Assembly (NCBI GenBank): GCA_030062745.1
Contig: CP099844.1
Span: forward strand, 23,870,596 to 23,934,595
DNA: 64,000 nt
DNA from: Capitulum mitella
Taxonomy: Eukaryota > Arthropoda > Thecostraca > Pollicipedomorpha > Pollicipedidae
Direction of reading: 5' to 3'
Shown: positions 12,969-25,870 of the stretch, piece by piece
How positions within the stretch are numbered: position 1 is the first letter of the stretch
Layout: every line of letters begins with the position of its first letter
Notes under the pieces: generated by a model
What the model was told of the DNA's origin: nothing
The model's input: only the letters and a program-made list of their open reading frames with translations
Databases searched by the model: none
Translations under genes and position numbers: made by a program

Positions 12969-12989
12969 GATAGAGGACGACATGCAAAA

Positions 12990-15900
12990 TATGCCCTCTC
13001 CCTACCAGTGCGAGTAAATCTCACACGGCCACCAGCGCGCATGTAAAAGGTTTTCCTTAAAAAAAAAAGAAAAAAGAAACAGGACGACTGAGACTGCTCC
13101 CTATCAGCGACTGCAGTCGAACACGTGCTGTGGACGTGAGAGCTTGCCATGCCCATGCTCGTTGGTCGGCTGTTGCTCGGCCGCTGCTGGAGATTTGGCG
13201 TCACCACTCCAGCTCTGACCGTGGCGGCGATGCCAGACTAAACAATGAACTTCCGCCACGTGGACCAGCGCTGACCGGGCGTCACTCCTCCAGTCTGGCT
13301 TCGCCCTCGGCGGGCATAAAACAGATGGAACCCACGCCCTCCTGTCTGGGGCCTACAGAGACGGAGTATATTTAAGATTCATTGTTATTTTTGGCCAATG
13401 AAGATTTGTCGTCGCTCTTTTTCCCTGTCGCCTGTCGCGCGGTCACAGAGTGTGCGAGACGCAATGCCCTGCGAACCTAATCAAATGGCAGGCCTCGGCA
13501 TTGCGCAGTCCCGGTTCGTTCGTGTTCTTGGCATCGTCGTCGCATCGCGTCACTTGAAACAGACTTTGAACCTTGTGGATTGCTTGCAAGACCGCACGCA
13601 GACAAAGCAGCTGAGCTAAATGAAATGTGTTTTCGCCATTGGATGAGTTCCAGCATTGGGGAATTCTTGGATTTCAATCGACGTGCGCTTGCATTGGTTT
13701 CCGAATAACTGTGCCTGCGTATTTGTTCAGCTCTGATAGAGCCCCCACTTTCCGCGGTTGTCGTAGACGATTTCCTACATATCGACAAGGGGTGTGAGGA
13801 TCCCTCCGCGTCGTAGCTTAGAACTGACATGGTTTCTGCATTTTCTTATCTTATTTTGATACCTACATATTCTTTGAAATATATCAGTTTTTTACCTTTG
13901 ATTTTTGTTCATGGAGCTCAAGCATATCTTCTGGAAATTTTCTTAAAAGATCTGGTAATTCTAATAACATCTTCAGAGACCTGACCTCAGTGGTACGATT
14001 TTTTGTCATCAAAATGCCGTCAGACCGATAAAATCCAGCGGCACCCGGACTGAAGGCACCTCGAGCGACAACGGCTTGCCTACCTTCACATATCAGGACG
14101 GCAGTTTTAACCACTGCCGGTTTGCGAGAAAGCAACGCCACGTTCCTTCACCCCTCATTAAGTGTGCCTACAGTGGTAAACGGCCACTTGCATGGGAATA
14201 ACACACGACAACATACATCACATACTGCTCAGTGACGTTGTTTGCTCACAACTGAACGATGTGCAGCTCGCGCACATTCGCCGACGCCTTCCACCATTTT
14301 TTTTTTTTACGGTACGTCCTCGTCGATGGATGAAATCACTCTCTGGGTAAAACGCTTCAGCTGCAGCTCAGAGATGGCCACCCAACGGGCCTCATAGATC
14401 TCTGCTTGGCAACACCTCAGGACTTCACGACGAAACGCAACATAGGCACATTAGGTGGGTTATCTCCCCGGCCAACAGACGGTATGTTTGCCTCCTCCTT
14501 CAGCACTAACGTAGTGTGTCTCGGGCATAATGAGCGGCAGCCAGAAGGCATAGCCACAAATGGAGTAGTGCTGAGCTGTGGAAGATTGTAATACCTGTAG
14601 TTGGCATTTGTTGCGATAAGTGGCGTGGACCATACTGACCCAATCAGAAGATATAATGAGTCGCGTCACTCCTTTCGGAAAGACGGTCACCCACATCAGC
14701 ATCTTCCGCTGAAACTTTCCGGCGGGACGATGTGACCCTTCCTCTAAAACGTCTTCCTCTGACCCGAGATGACAGCTCTGTTAGCACTGCATACCATTCC
14801 CGTCATGGGTGCATACACCTTTAGGATTCCTCGAGACGGTCAGCGTAAGCGTGTATTTCGGGTGTTCTTCTTTTTGAGTGCTACCTTAGGTACTTTAAGT
14901 CGGGTGTTTCTGTTCTGTATTTGTACTTAAATGATTCATTTTCAATAGTTCTAGAGCTTAGTTCCAAATGACGCGGAATCCTAGAGCTAGACGACATTGG
15001 AGGGTCTACATGGTCTGCCTGGTCTGCATGGCTAATATGTTCTCTGATGTCCAGCTCGTTCCTGATCTTGTACAAATTGGCTAACACATCGTTTTGGTAA
15101 CTTCGGATTTTCTTTATGGATTGTTAAAGAAGCGATATCGACTGATATTATGAGATATCAAAGTCTTCATGTTCTAGTAATGAAAATATTGTTCGGTTGC
15201 TGTCTTTATTGGTGAAAATATCTGCACTAAACTGTTGTCCAAAACCTAGCCGCCAAGTCATTGTGTATCTGATCTGCTGGATATATGATGATAACTAGGG
15301 TATTCCGTATCGATTTTCCCAGGACTGGTGTTCCAGGTAACTTTGTAACTGTCAGCCATGGCGACAGGGTCTTTAGGAAAAAATATGTGTCATGAAAATG
15401 TGTGGAAGAGACGTCCAGAATTCAGAAATCTGGCGCTGCGCTGCAAACTGTATTGCTGATCTTAGCTTTGGCCATTCAGTTTGACAATCTACGGCTCTGC
15501 TCATTACTTATTTATTACTTGACAGCCAACGACTCTGTCATCACTTCGCATGCCCATGTACTACACCAGCTCATGCGCTATATCCCCACATGCAATACAC
15601 GTATGGATTAACAGCTCCGAATCAGCTAGTTTCAAAATGTTGTTCTGATGTGCTTCTGCTCAGGGTCCATGAATGGCACACGATATCTGTAGCATCAGTG
15701 TTGGTTGCCGGCTGCCGTAGTTCGAGCCGGTGGAGCGGCGGCAGGCGACTGCAGCGAAAGTGTCGCCATCTGCGCGGGAGTAGCATGTAGCTGTCCCAGA
15801 CGTCAGCGAACTGAACCCAGGGGACCTTTCAGCACATGGATTGTAATGCCTGTTGCCAAACGGAATGGTGCGCATGTAGACGCAGGTTTATGGTGAATGA

Positions 15901-16140
15901 CACGAAAAGGGGAAGGAGTGAAGCTTCTAAACCCGAAATTTCCCGCATGATTTTGAAAAAGTTAAGATAATCTGTCGAAAAAAAATGTGAAAAGGGTTCG
16001 CCTACCATGTCTCCGCGCCTATTCCTGGCATTTGTACCACATACAACTGAATGACTAAAAGAATCCTCTGAGTCTTATTCTTGGTAACGGGAAATCATTG
16101 CAAAGCGTCGCAGATGGAACTTGTTGCGATGACCGTGAAA
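12990..16140. other. intergenic, no supported gene
   Basis: A moderately CpG-rich patch lies at 13130-13330. A minus-strand open frame at 13884-14141 has no recognised domain. Poly-T occurs at about 14299 and A-rich runs at about 13058. No exon could be supported by splice sites and codon bias together. Confidence 0.45.
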
Positions 16141-16173
16141 AGCAAGTACCACATTAAACTACGAGTACCACAT

Positions 16174-16209
<36 letters not shown>

Positions 16210-16229
16210 CAAGTACCACATTAAACTCG
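16141..16229 (+). repeat. (TAG)n array bracketed by direct repeats
   Basis: About twelve perfect TAG triplets (16174-16209) are flanked by AGCAAGTACCACATTAAACT at 16141 and again at 16208. A shorter copy, GAGTACCACATTA, abuts the array on its left. Thus AGTACCACATTA occurs three times around one microsatellite. Confidence 0.9.
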
Positions 16230-18015
16230 TAATTTGAGAGGAACTCAGTGACTCAGTGGCTGTCCGGTTATCTCCAGCGACGTGCCTGCCCACGCCGCCA
16301 AAGAAACACTGGCGCAAATTTCACCAAGTTTCACACTTTCTCGACTCTGGGATACCATTATTTGTTCTTAATATTTTGGTTTTAGATAGTTTTGGGGTCG
16401 TCGCCTATAGTAACACATATACGCTGGTCGGCGAAAAATAAGAAAACCCCACGCAGTCTCTGCACATGCGTCTGGTGCAGAACTGGAATGACTTCCCCTG
16501 CACCTTTAACTCCTGGCCTACGGAGCAACTCTACTGACGCCATCAACGATAGGGGGCCGATTTGGCCCCCTAGCCGCTCAAAAATAGAAATGATAGTCGA
16601 GTAAAAGTCATATGATACATATCGTCGCATCATATGAACTTTTTTCTACAACGAAGACCAATCATCTTTTGTGCAACTCATGTAGCTGTTTGTCTTACAT
16701 TTAGCGTCAAGCTGACTTACTGCTGCAAAAATGGTTATGTTTTCTCCTCAGATGAACAGGTTACATTTAACTGCCATCCATGTGTGCATGTCGTGAAGCG
16801 CTTTTATCGTACTTCTAGCAGCACTTGTTTCAAACCGTGCGGCGACCCTAGGTCAAATCAGATAGACATCTTAGGCCATGTTTCGAATCGACCTACGAGT
16901 GGTTGGTCGACTGAGAACAGATTGTCGAGGATACGCAATTTTCGTTTTGAACTGATGTGACCTGGCCCACGTGACCTCCCATTCACCCTGAAAACCAAAC
17001 AGGCAGTCCTACCGCTTATGTTGCCTCCGTGATGTTTGCACTGCTCACAATTTAGAAATGTTAAATCAGGTAAAAATAAAGTCTTAGGTGATCTTTGGAA
17101 GGCCACAAGAGGCCTTGAGATCTTCAAGAACATTTTGGTCGAATTAGTTTCAACCTTTGACCCCTTATTGACACAGAGTGTCCTCAGTTTGCATGAAACA
17201 CGGCGAAACGATAGAACATGCCTTTGACTATGATCATTTGTCTATGACCGTACTTTGTGCTGCATTTGCTGTAATCAGCTGCTGGCCAGTCACAGTTTAC
17301 CCGCAGGCCAAGCATCTTGTGCACGGGCGACTCAAACCATGTTGCCAAGCCTGGGAAAACAGTTCTCTACCAAGTAGAATAGCAATAACGACTTTCCTTT
17401 TGGTCGACTTTTTACAGATCAATACAGCACGACGCTGTGCCATGTACCGTTGTCGTCACTGGGGTCACAGAGGACGGAGAAGTTATATAACGTAATGCCG
17501 GAGATTAGATTGACGGTGATCTGACGGACGCTTCTGACGTCCATTTCTTGTTGCTACGCTTGCTCCCAAATCGTAAGCAGCTGAAGAAATTGGAATAAGC
17601 CCAGCCGAGAAGCGTCATGCTGTTCCCGCCACACCGGTCCAAGTAAAATCCAAGTCCGCGATGGTAACGCCGGCTGCGGTTCTATGTTTGAAAACACGCA
17701 TGAGGCTTAAGAAGTTCCCTGAATCGAGTTGAGTGAGCAGTCTTACATCCCGGGACCGTCAGTACCCTGCATACTACTCTGTTCCACAAAATGCATACCC
17801 AAGCTCATATTTTTATACATATTTGATTTTCTTTGATTCATTTTGCAAAATTTATTGATGGACTTCGGTACTTTGCACTCAACCTTTGTAGAGACATGCG
17901 CCTGTCTGATAACATGATTGTAAATCTGGTTAATAATAGGCGTCGATAATGGTATAGAATAAATAGATAAATAAATAAATAAGATGTTGAGAGATTTCAG
18001 TGCTCTGCATTCAAT
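16230..18015. other. intergenic, nothing firmly recognised
   Basis: AGGTCA/TGACCT hexamers recur between 16850 and 17230, suggesting old repeat debris. No coding exon was supported. Confidence 0.4.
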
Positions 18016-18019
18016 CAGT

Positions 18020-20800
18020 TGCAATTTTAGATATCCAGCATGCCCATTAGGGTGATGCATTTTTTTCCAGAACTGTAGCTTACCAAAGTTTTTCTATGAT
18101 TTGATTTATTGGAAGCACACACCGCAGTTTTTAACAGAACCGAACAACATTTAGAGGTCGCGCATCGACCCTGAAAATGTTAGTTTTTGGTCAAATGGGA
18201 CCATTAGCAACTTCTTACTGAAGAGAGGTTATTGATCACGCAGCCATATTTTCGTTACTCTTTCAGTGAAAAAGTCGTTTCATGTACTTCCCAAGTTCGT
18301 AGGACATGTGATTAAGAAGTTGCCCGCACCTAGATGACTTGTTTTCGACTCACGCACAACATGTAACTGACCTAGTCCCGAAAAGCGAGAATACCATCTG
18401 TAGAAACCATCAGGAGGTGGCATGGTGTTGCTATTAGAGCAGGATCGTTGAGCATCAATCTACGAAATCATCTGTGACTGTGCCGCCCTCGTACCCCCGG
18501 GGCTGCACGTGCCTCTGTACGCCGCGAGCGGCTTGTATTAGAAGTGTCGGCGGCGGAGGCGTTCATTGGCCGGGAAGTATGAGTGAGGCTCGGGGAGATC
18601 TTTGCAGATCAGTGGACCTCATCGTAATGGGTACGAGTAGTGGGATAAGTAGGTAGGTAGGGCCTCACAGTAATAACAGGTAGAGGGGGACAGTACGAGG
18701 TGTGCCACCCTGGTGTTTTCCCGGAGCTGAACGTCCGTCCAGCAGCGGCGACTCGCTGTATCAGTTTTCTGCTCGCGTCATTCGCCGTCTCTTCTTGTGG
18801 GGTACGGTCTGTATGGGTCTGTGGAACAACTAAAGCGATTGTTCCGTGTCTGATGAGTGTAGGGTTTACAATGAACAAACCGGCAACAGCCAGGAATGGG
18901 AAGACACTAAAGGCTACCGATTTGGCGAAAGGGCATCGTGTGAAAGCACCAACGACAGCACCACCTTTTCTAAGGTCAACCACGGGCGTATTCTTCATTG
19001 ATTAGCCGTCTTGCCCGATCGGTGGCGCCAGATTGCCGACTACGCGCCAAGTTCTCCGGTACTTCCTCCATGTCAGTCAGGGAGCTTCTGACAAGAATGC
19101 CGCGTTCAAAGCCGGGGTGGGAAATGTGCTGGCTTTGTGGAACGTGGCGCGTAAAAAAAAACACGGTGAAGAGACAGCACTGCGATAGAAAGCTAGAATA
19201 CGTGTGCAAAGAGTGGCGCTCGCTGCATGAGAGCAAGAAGGGAGTCAGTAACGCAGGTATAGGGAGCGAGAAATTTTCAGAGCTATGGGTCATCGGAACT
19301 CCCGATTCTATTGAAGAGATTAAAAGAAACCGACTGCTCTCAGATGATGCCAAGGAAGAAGACAGAATTTTACGAGGATCACCGGGGCCCACGTCAGGCA
19401 GCGCTGGGTGGCAACCACAAAATGTTTCTCGCCAAGAGAAAACGGCAGCTCTTAAGACAACATTCTAGTCCACCATTGACTCTCTTCTTACTCTTCTCCA
19501 GCGAGCGCCACTCTTCCCACATTAATTCCACAACATTCTAGTCCACCATTGACTCTCTTCTTACTCTTCTCCAGCGAGCGCCACTCTTCCCACAATAATT
19601 CCAGCTTTCTTTCGTAATTCTGTCTCATGACCGTCTGTATACGCGCGATGTTCCAAAACGTCAGACCATTTTCCACCGTGGCTTTGAACGCGGCCTTCTT
19701 GTCAGAAACTCCCTAACTAGCATGGGGGGAGTACTGGAGAACTTGGCACTCGGTTGAAAATCAGGCGCCACCGATCGAGGAAGACGCCTAGCCAATGAAG
19801 AATACGTCCGTGGCCGACTTTAGAGAAGGTGTTGCTGTTGTTGGTGCTTTCACGCGATGCTCCTTCGCCAAATCGGTAGCCTTTAGTGTCTTCCCACTCC
19901 TGGCTGTTGCCGGTTTATCCATTGTAAGCCCTACACTCATCAGACACGGACCAATCGTTTTAGTTGTTCCACAGACTCATACAGACCGTACCCCACACGA
20001 AGAGATCGCAAAACTCGACTGACACGAGCAGAAAACTGATGCAGCGAGCCGCCGCTGCTGGACGGCCGTACAGCTCCAGGGGAATATCAGGGTGCAGACC
20101 TCGCACTACCCCCCTCTATCTATTATTACTGTGAGGCCCTACCTACCTACTTATCCCACTAATCGTACCCAGTACTTTGAGGCCCACTGGTCTGCCAAGG
20201 TCTCCCCGAGCCTCACTCATACTTCCCGGCCAATCAACGCCGCCGCCGCCGCCGGCACCTGCAACACAAACCGCTCGCGGCGCACAGAGGCGCGTGTAGC
20301 CCCGGGGGTACGAGGGCGGCACACCTCACAAAAAATTTAGTGGACAGATGCTCGACACTCCCATTGTAATGACAATTCTATGTCACCTCCTGGTCGTCTC
20401 TAGAGACGAAATTCTTGTTTTCGGCACAAGGCGGGTACATGTGCGTGAGTCGAATACAGGTCAGCTTCCAGGTGGGTGCAACTTCTAAACTACGTGCTTT
20501 ACAAACTTGGGAATTACATGAGACGACTTAAGGACTTAAGTCGTTTTCCTGTAAAGGACTCAGAAAATATGGCTACATGATCAGTTATCTCATTTCAGTA
20601 ACGAACTGCTAATTGGCCCAATCTGACCAAAAACTAATATTTTCAAGGTCGATGTCCGGTTCATAAATGTTGTCCAGTTTCGCTTAAAATCGCTTTGCGT
20701 GCTTGCACTAAACCAAATTATAGGAAAAGCTTTGATCAGCTGCATTTTTCTATTGTTTTCAAAGAATGCGCCACCCTAAGGCCCATGGTGTTGTTCCCTA
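18020..20800. mobile_element. foldback (palindromic) element 1
   Basis: Two long arms are reverse complements of each other: about 18020-19250 and 19500-20800, meeting around 19400. Matching landmarks include CCCTCGTACCCCCGGGGCTG at about 18485 against its complement near 20310, and TTAGTTTTTGGTCA at 18180 against TGACCAAAAACTAA at about 20624. Arms differ by roughly one base in ten by eye, so they are not recent. Each arm keeps a similar short frame starting MKNT (minus 18998-18609; plus 19795-20022), and near the centre a helix-like frame ending WRSL(H/E)(E/K)SKK. The match between arms does not show selection for protein. Foldback-type transposon or inverted duplication are both possible. 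Confidence 0.7.
19457..19602 (+). repeat. 73-bp tandem duplication near palindrome centre
   Basis: ACAACATTCTAGTCCACCAT begins at 19457 and again at 19530. Two 73-bp units follow with only a few differences (for example ATTAATTCC versus AATAATTCC). The duplication lies at the tip of foldback element 1, on the right arm, and is much younger than the arms themselves. Confidence 0.92.
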
Positions 20801-22180
20801 TCATTACTAATCAGCTGAAACCTCCAATAAAAACACCTCTTAAACATTACTCTCGGACTAGTTATGAACAAAAGAGCTAAGAATCTAACCCAAGGAAAAT
20901 GAAAGAGCAGAAAGGAATCAACTGGGCCATGTTCCAGTCGAATCGTCATAATCCCCAATGGTTGTGAAGTTACTAGCACGCTCAAAGAACAATGACCAGG
21001 CTGGTCAGAACAACTGGGCCTGTCGCTCAATTGGATTTGTTTCTTCTAGTTGAAGTAAGATTTACCTGGGCACCTCATCGCTCGTAACAACACAGGATAT
21101 CTCTCATCAACAGGAAATGTAACACCGACGGAATCAGCAGGATGTTTATTCTGTTTGGCCGGATCTTGTCGTAAATCTTGCTTCTGTTCAGGCGAGGCGG
21201 ACTGATTGCAGCGCTGGGCCACAGGAAGTAGCGAAACCAGCATTTGCGTAAGGAGGTCAGGACTAAAACAAAAGGCTTGGTGCTTCTCCCGTCAATTTAT
21301 TGCAGACATGGGGAATTGCCCCCGTGCAAAAGCAGACCTGGAGATTTTGAAAATAAAAGCACATTGTTAGTTATTTCCACACATTTTTGCCTTTTTAACA
21401 AACCATTTGCGATAAGAACCAAATTAGGAAACCCGGGCCCACAAGGCGGGTGAGCCAATTAACCTCTCTAACCCCCTCTGACAACACTATTGGGCACAGG
21501 TGCCCCTTTCATGCTTTTTTCCGACTAGAAACTGGAATGAAGTGTTGCCAATATGATCGCGTTTTCTACACGTTACATGCACCGACGTAGGTTATCTCGC
21601 ACACGATATTTGTGGGCGGCTGCCACCTGGAAAAGTGGGGTTTTAAGGTCGGCGCATATGCTTTGAATGGCGTTCAAAGTGCATTGGAGGTTGCATGCCG
21701 TATTAGAGCAACCTTAACTCGAATTACTTGAGGAATGTTCTGCACACCTTTGGCTTTTTGCGGTATATCCCCCGAACGACGAAAGTCAGCGCCGCCAAAT
21801 TTCTGGTGTTCCCACCCGAACAATACTGGCACCTCTCGGCGAAACAGGAAAGTTAGTCAGGGGGTTATTGGTCAGGTCATACGATGCCATGGATTGAATA
21901 TCAAACAGTTTTCATGCACTGCTAGGACTCCGTTATCTGTCTTGTTCTTTTGACGTGGCGTGCAAAAGCTCTTTAAGGATGACGGATGGCATATGACTGA
22001 AACGTAGAGTCCGATTTTAACAAATATATCCTTTGCGCGCAAACCATCTGTCTCCCCGCAAAAAGCAGGTTGTTGAGGGCTAAGAGAGCTATGACCCAGC
22101 AGGGTTGAAAATTTAACGTTCCTTTACGCAACAGAAGTAGAATAAATAAAAAAAAATAGAACATGAAAATAAAGTGGCGG
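20801..22180. other. intergenic, nothing recognised
   Basis: Short open frames only. CCCGGGCCCAC at about 21431 and neighbours show no gene structure. No repeat partner was noticed within the window. Confidence 0.45.
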
Positions 22181-22617
22181 GAGTCCGAGCAGTTTTCCGT
22201 TTCGATGGGGGTAGGTTTGTTCCGGCCCTTCCTTGACGGAATCCTGCCTGCGCCATTGGTTCCGAGGGACCAAGCCGCTGTCGCAGTGGCGGGTTCGGCG
22301 GCGACGTTCCGTAGCTCCTCGTGAGCCGACCCTGCAGACGATGAGGCGCCGACAGGGAGAGTCTGCCGCGGCGGAACCAGGGGCAGAATCGGCGGCAAGA
22401 ACCGCCCGGGCAGGTCCCCGAGGTTCGCCGGGTGCGCTTTCGTGATCTTGTCGTACGTGTCCGTACCGTGTGACCGCGGTACAACTGGCACCAGCCGGGT
22501 AGGAGGGTCAACGGGTCCATACCGCTCAGTGTGGAGCCGACTGGCGACGACCAGGCTGACGACGGTGAATGTCACAGAGGCGTGGGATCGTGACCGGTGC
22601 TGGGGTTCAGAGGCGCT
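22181..22617 (-). CDS. doubtful internal exon, secreted-like or linker protein, unrecognised
   Basis: On the minus strand a frame opens in phase just after an acceptor-like CTGCAG (22618-22623) and runs for about 145 codons with a clear G/C preference at third positions. It encodes a Pro/Ala/Arg-rich segment containing LVPVVPRSHGTDTYDKITKA and LPGRFLPPILPLVPP. Below about 22175 composition turns AT-rich although the frame stays open to 21973, so the true exon end is unclear and no good donor was found. No family was recognised. It could be one exon of an unknown minus-strand gene or a CpG-rich chance frame. Confidence 0.28.
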
Positions 22618-22639
22618 CTGCAGACACGTCCACTCTGCA

Positions 22640-23329
22640 GAGTGAATATCTAAACGTCATTCGCTGCACAGTGAACATCTCTGCAGTGAGGCCTGGACTC
22701 GGATAAGAATTCACACGTCGGAAATATACATTTATCAACATCCTAGTGATACTGAGATAATGGCCATGCTATAACATAAAATACCTTAAGGCATCATTTT
22801 ACAGCAGTTCTCTCGTACAACAGGAACTCAGTCAAGCGGCGTTTTCGAGAGCTGCCGCTAATGTTTTGCCGAAATATATCCTGTCTATTTACGCATGCAT
22901 GTGTGCATGCATTTACAATTACGAATGTCCCCTCCCCCGAATATACGAGGCTTGTTAAAGAATCAGATGTGTTGAAAACTGGCATAGCCGAATAGGAGTC
23001 AGCCCATGCTCATTTATGCAGTGAATGACAAACCATGAACGCAAAAAACGCTGTACACGTAATCAAGTGTTTTGTGTTTTTCGTCATTCCCAGCAGCTTT
23101 GCACAAATTTGCATTCTGCAAAACCGACGTTACACCAGCAGATTTGAACATATTTACTAACACATATTAGAACGCTGGCGACGACAGCCATCGAGACAGT
23201 TTCATAACAAATATCTGCTTGCTGACCCCAGTGCTGCCACAAGGAAAGGCAGAGATAGCTCAATGGAAACGACTGTCATGATTTATAGTTGTTTATACAG
23301 TTGTAACTTACCATATTCAGGACATCATT
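22640..23329. other. intergenic, nothing recognised
   Basis: AT-leaning sequence with no supported exon or repeat partner in the window. Confidence 0.45.
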
Positions 23330-23535
23330 TAAGGCCGGAACACAAGAAGACAGGACCTAAAAACGACTGGTCAGGACCAGGCAGGGCAGGGCCCGACCAA
23401 ACTGGTCCGGGACCCGACAAAAAATGACCTGGACAAGGCAAGACATCACCAGGACACAAGATAGAAGCTGGCTCCGACATAGCAGGACCTGGACACGACT
23501 GGACAGGACAGGGACACGACCAGCGAGGAACGTGA
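23330..23535 (+). repeat. degenerate GGACAGGACC-type minisatellite
   Basis: Short related phrases recur: ACAGGACC, GGTCAGGACC, GGGACCCGAC, CCAGGACAC, ACCTGGACACGACTGGACAGG. The unit is about 10-20 bases and poorly conserved. It lies just outside the palindrome that begins at 23609. Confidence 0.6.
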
Positions 23536-23540
23536 AGTGA

Positions 23541-23541
<1 letters not shown>

Positions 23542-23585
<44 letters not shown>
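23542..23585. repeat. (TA)n microsatellite
   Basis: A perfect TA run of about 42 bases lies immediately left of foldback element 2. Confidence 0.95.
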
Positions 23586-23929
23586 ATATATAAATATAAA
23601 AATAGATAAAAAATGATTGGCTATCCGTTGGCGTTTGAATTAATGTAATTGGCTCATAGGTTGTTAATGCGGAGAGGGGGGGGGGGCAAAAAGCATTCCC
23701 AGGAAGTCCACGTTATGAAATGCCTCTCCAGTAACTGCCGGGTTAACAAGCGTCTGCATTATAGCCACAGTATTCGTCTTTTATGCTGTCTGTAAACAAA
23801 CGAATAGCTGCATAAAATACACTTTTGGGACTGCGAACAGCTGTAACCTACAACACATCGGAGGAACGCGACTCCCACTACTTCCGCTTGAGTATCCTTA
23901 AATAGTCCAATATTCAAAGTCTTGGACAA

Positions 23930-24945
23930 AATTAACAACCAGGCCAAACGCCGAGTGAGTCTACTTGAACTGTCAGAAAAAATTGAACTGAGAGGTGCAG
24001 ACCAGCCTGGCCAGGCCATGACACCTTCTGAAGGTCAATGACTTCGCAACCGCTGGGCACTGTATCATCAGGTTTTTCTTTGGAAGGTAGCTCAATTTTT
24101 TTAAATTTTATCTGTTGGCATTTGCAATACGTTAGCTTGCAAGCCCGGTCTTCCACATAACTGCAACTATTCCGGAAATAATGTTCTCTCTCTTAACCTA
24201 TTTCTCCACGGGCTTTACCGCTCGGTTATGGCAGCGATTAATATCACAGGTGGGAATGATATTTAGAAAATTACAATTTTTCGCATCCAGAATGTTCAAA
24301 TCGACTGACGGATATTTCTTCGTATTGTAAAATGCATGCAACGAAAATAACAGTGCAAAGAAAAATAAAGTAAGCCTTGCTCGTCATGCGCCCCACAAGG
24401 TTTCTCATTGGTATTTATAAACTATCTGCGTTTACGAACGAGACCGAAGGCCAAGTGAATCTTACTTCAACTAGCAGAAAGAAATATGAAATTGAACGGT
24501 CCGGCCCGGCCCGACCCGACCGTGACAGTTTCTGGAAGCTAATAACTTTGGGGATAACTTTGCAACCACTGGGCACAAAATCATGAAACTTTCACCAGAA
24601 GAGATCTCACTTTTTTGGTCGCATATAGGTCCCTTTACAATGTGTCAGCTTGCGAACCCTTTCTTTCGCACTATCATTCCGGAGGTAGTGTTTCACTCTA
24701 AGATTTACTTCTTCATTCACGTTTTTGAATCGCTCAGCAATGGCAGCGAACAAAATCGACGGTGGGTATGACACCTAAACTTGTTGCTTCCGACCCGAAA
24801 CACTGAAGCAATATAAATGTCCTGTATTGCGAAATGCATGCAAGGAATATAATGACGCAAGAGGCAATGACGTAGTCCTCGCTCGTCGTACGTTCCACAG
24901 GGCTTCTTGCTGGCTTAATGGTTAAGCATTGCAAGGAATGCTACA
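23930..24945. repeat. two diverged tandem units of about 490 bp in the left arm
   Basis: Phrases in unit 1 recur in order in unit 2: GCAACCGCTGGGCAC (24047) and GCAACCACTGGGCAC (24563); GTTAGCTTGCAAGCCC (24130) and GTCAGCTTGCGAACCC (24645); GGCAGCGA (24228 and 24742); AAATGCATGCAA (24330 and 24831); CTTGCTCGTC (24376) and CCTCGCTCGTC (24877). The right arm of the palindrome has only one unit. The internal array was therefore expanded or contracted after the palindrome formed. Confidence 0.7.
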
Positions 24946-25517
24946 CTTAAACAGGAGTTTTCAACAGAAATGATTAACCCATAGTCTTGCAGGTTGATTT
25001 ATCATGTACAGGACGATTCAATGGTCCATTTTTACGAGGTTTCGGGACCATTTTCCGTGACACGGCATCCGTTCCATCTGTTACATGTAGTCACCTGTTG
25101 CGTGGTGGCAGGGTCGGCACAGGCCAACGCCCGTCAGCAGAGAACCGATATTTGCGCTATTATCAATAGGATTTAGCTTCTGATTTAACACCTGTTTGCG
25201 TTTCTAGATTATTCTGGAAAAACGAGGGCTGAAAGCATCATCAACAGCAACAGTTCCGAATCGACCGAACTGATTTCTGAAGAGTTAACGAAAACGGGAC
25301 ATTCATTTTAAGTTAACTATGATTCCAATGAAGTGCAATTAGAATAACGATTTTACTGTGTGTACCACGGAGATATGTAAGCAATATCGACAATTAAGGA
25401 GCTTTGAAATGCAGACAAAAATTATGACAAAGCCACAAGAGTTATTTACATATATGATTACATAACTGTAGTTACATATATAATGGTCCTTACCATACAT
25501 GATGAATGGTTAGGACC

Positions 25518-25527
<10 letters not shown>

Positions 25528-25562
<35 letters not shown>

Positions 25563-25781
25563 CATATATATTTATATATCAATATATATGTATGTATATA
25601 TATTGATATATAAATACACATCCCTATGATTTATCGTATATAGCCTGTGCTAATAAGCAAAAATGAACGTAAAATAAGAGTAAATAGGAGTAACAAAAGC
25701 ATCAGTGGTCGTTTGCTATCGAAAAGGGCCGATTTTTAAGAAGATAGATGTGGAGGTTTTTATTATGAATGGTTAGGGCCA

Positions 25782-25850
<69 letters not shown>

Positions 25851-25870
25851 CATATATATATACCATACTT
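25528..25870. repeat. TA-rich palindrome centre
   Basis: Two long TA runs (about 25528-25556 and 25785-25860) surround a short unique stretch. A third partial copy of ATGAATGGTTAGG at about 25767 echoes the arm ends at 25502 and 25896. TA-rich centres are typical of long palindromes. Confidence 0.85.

Noticed and set aside
18609-20022. MKNT frames in the arms of foldback 1 as a conserved gene pair
   Set aside because: They are the two arms of one inverted repeat, and many of the differences change the amino acid, so there is no sign of selection for protein.
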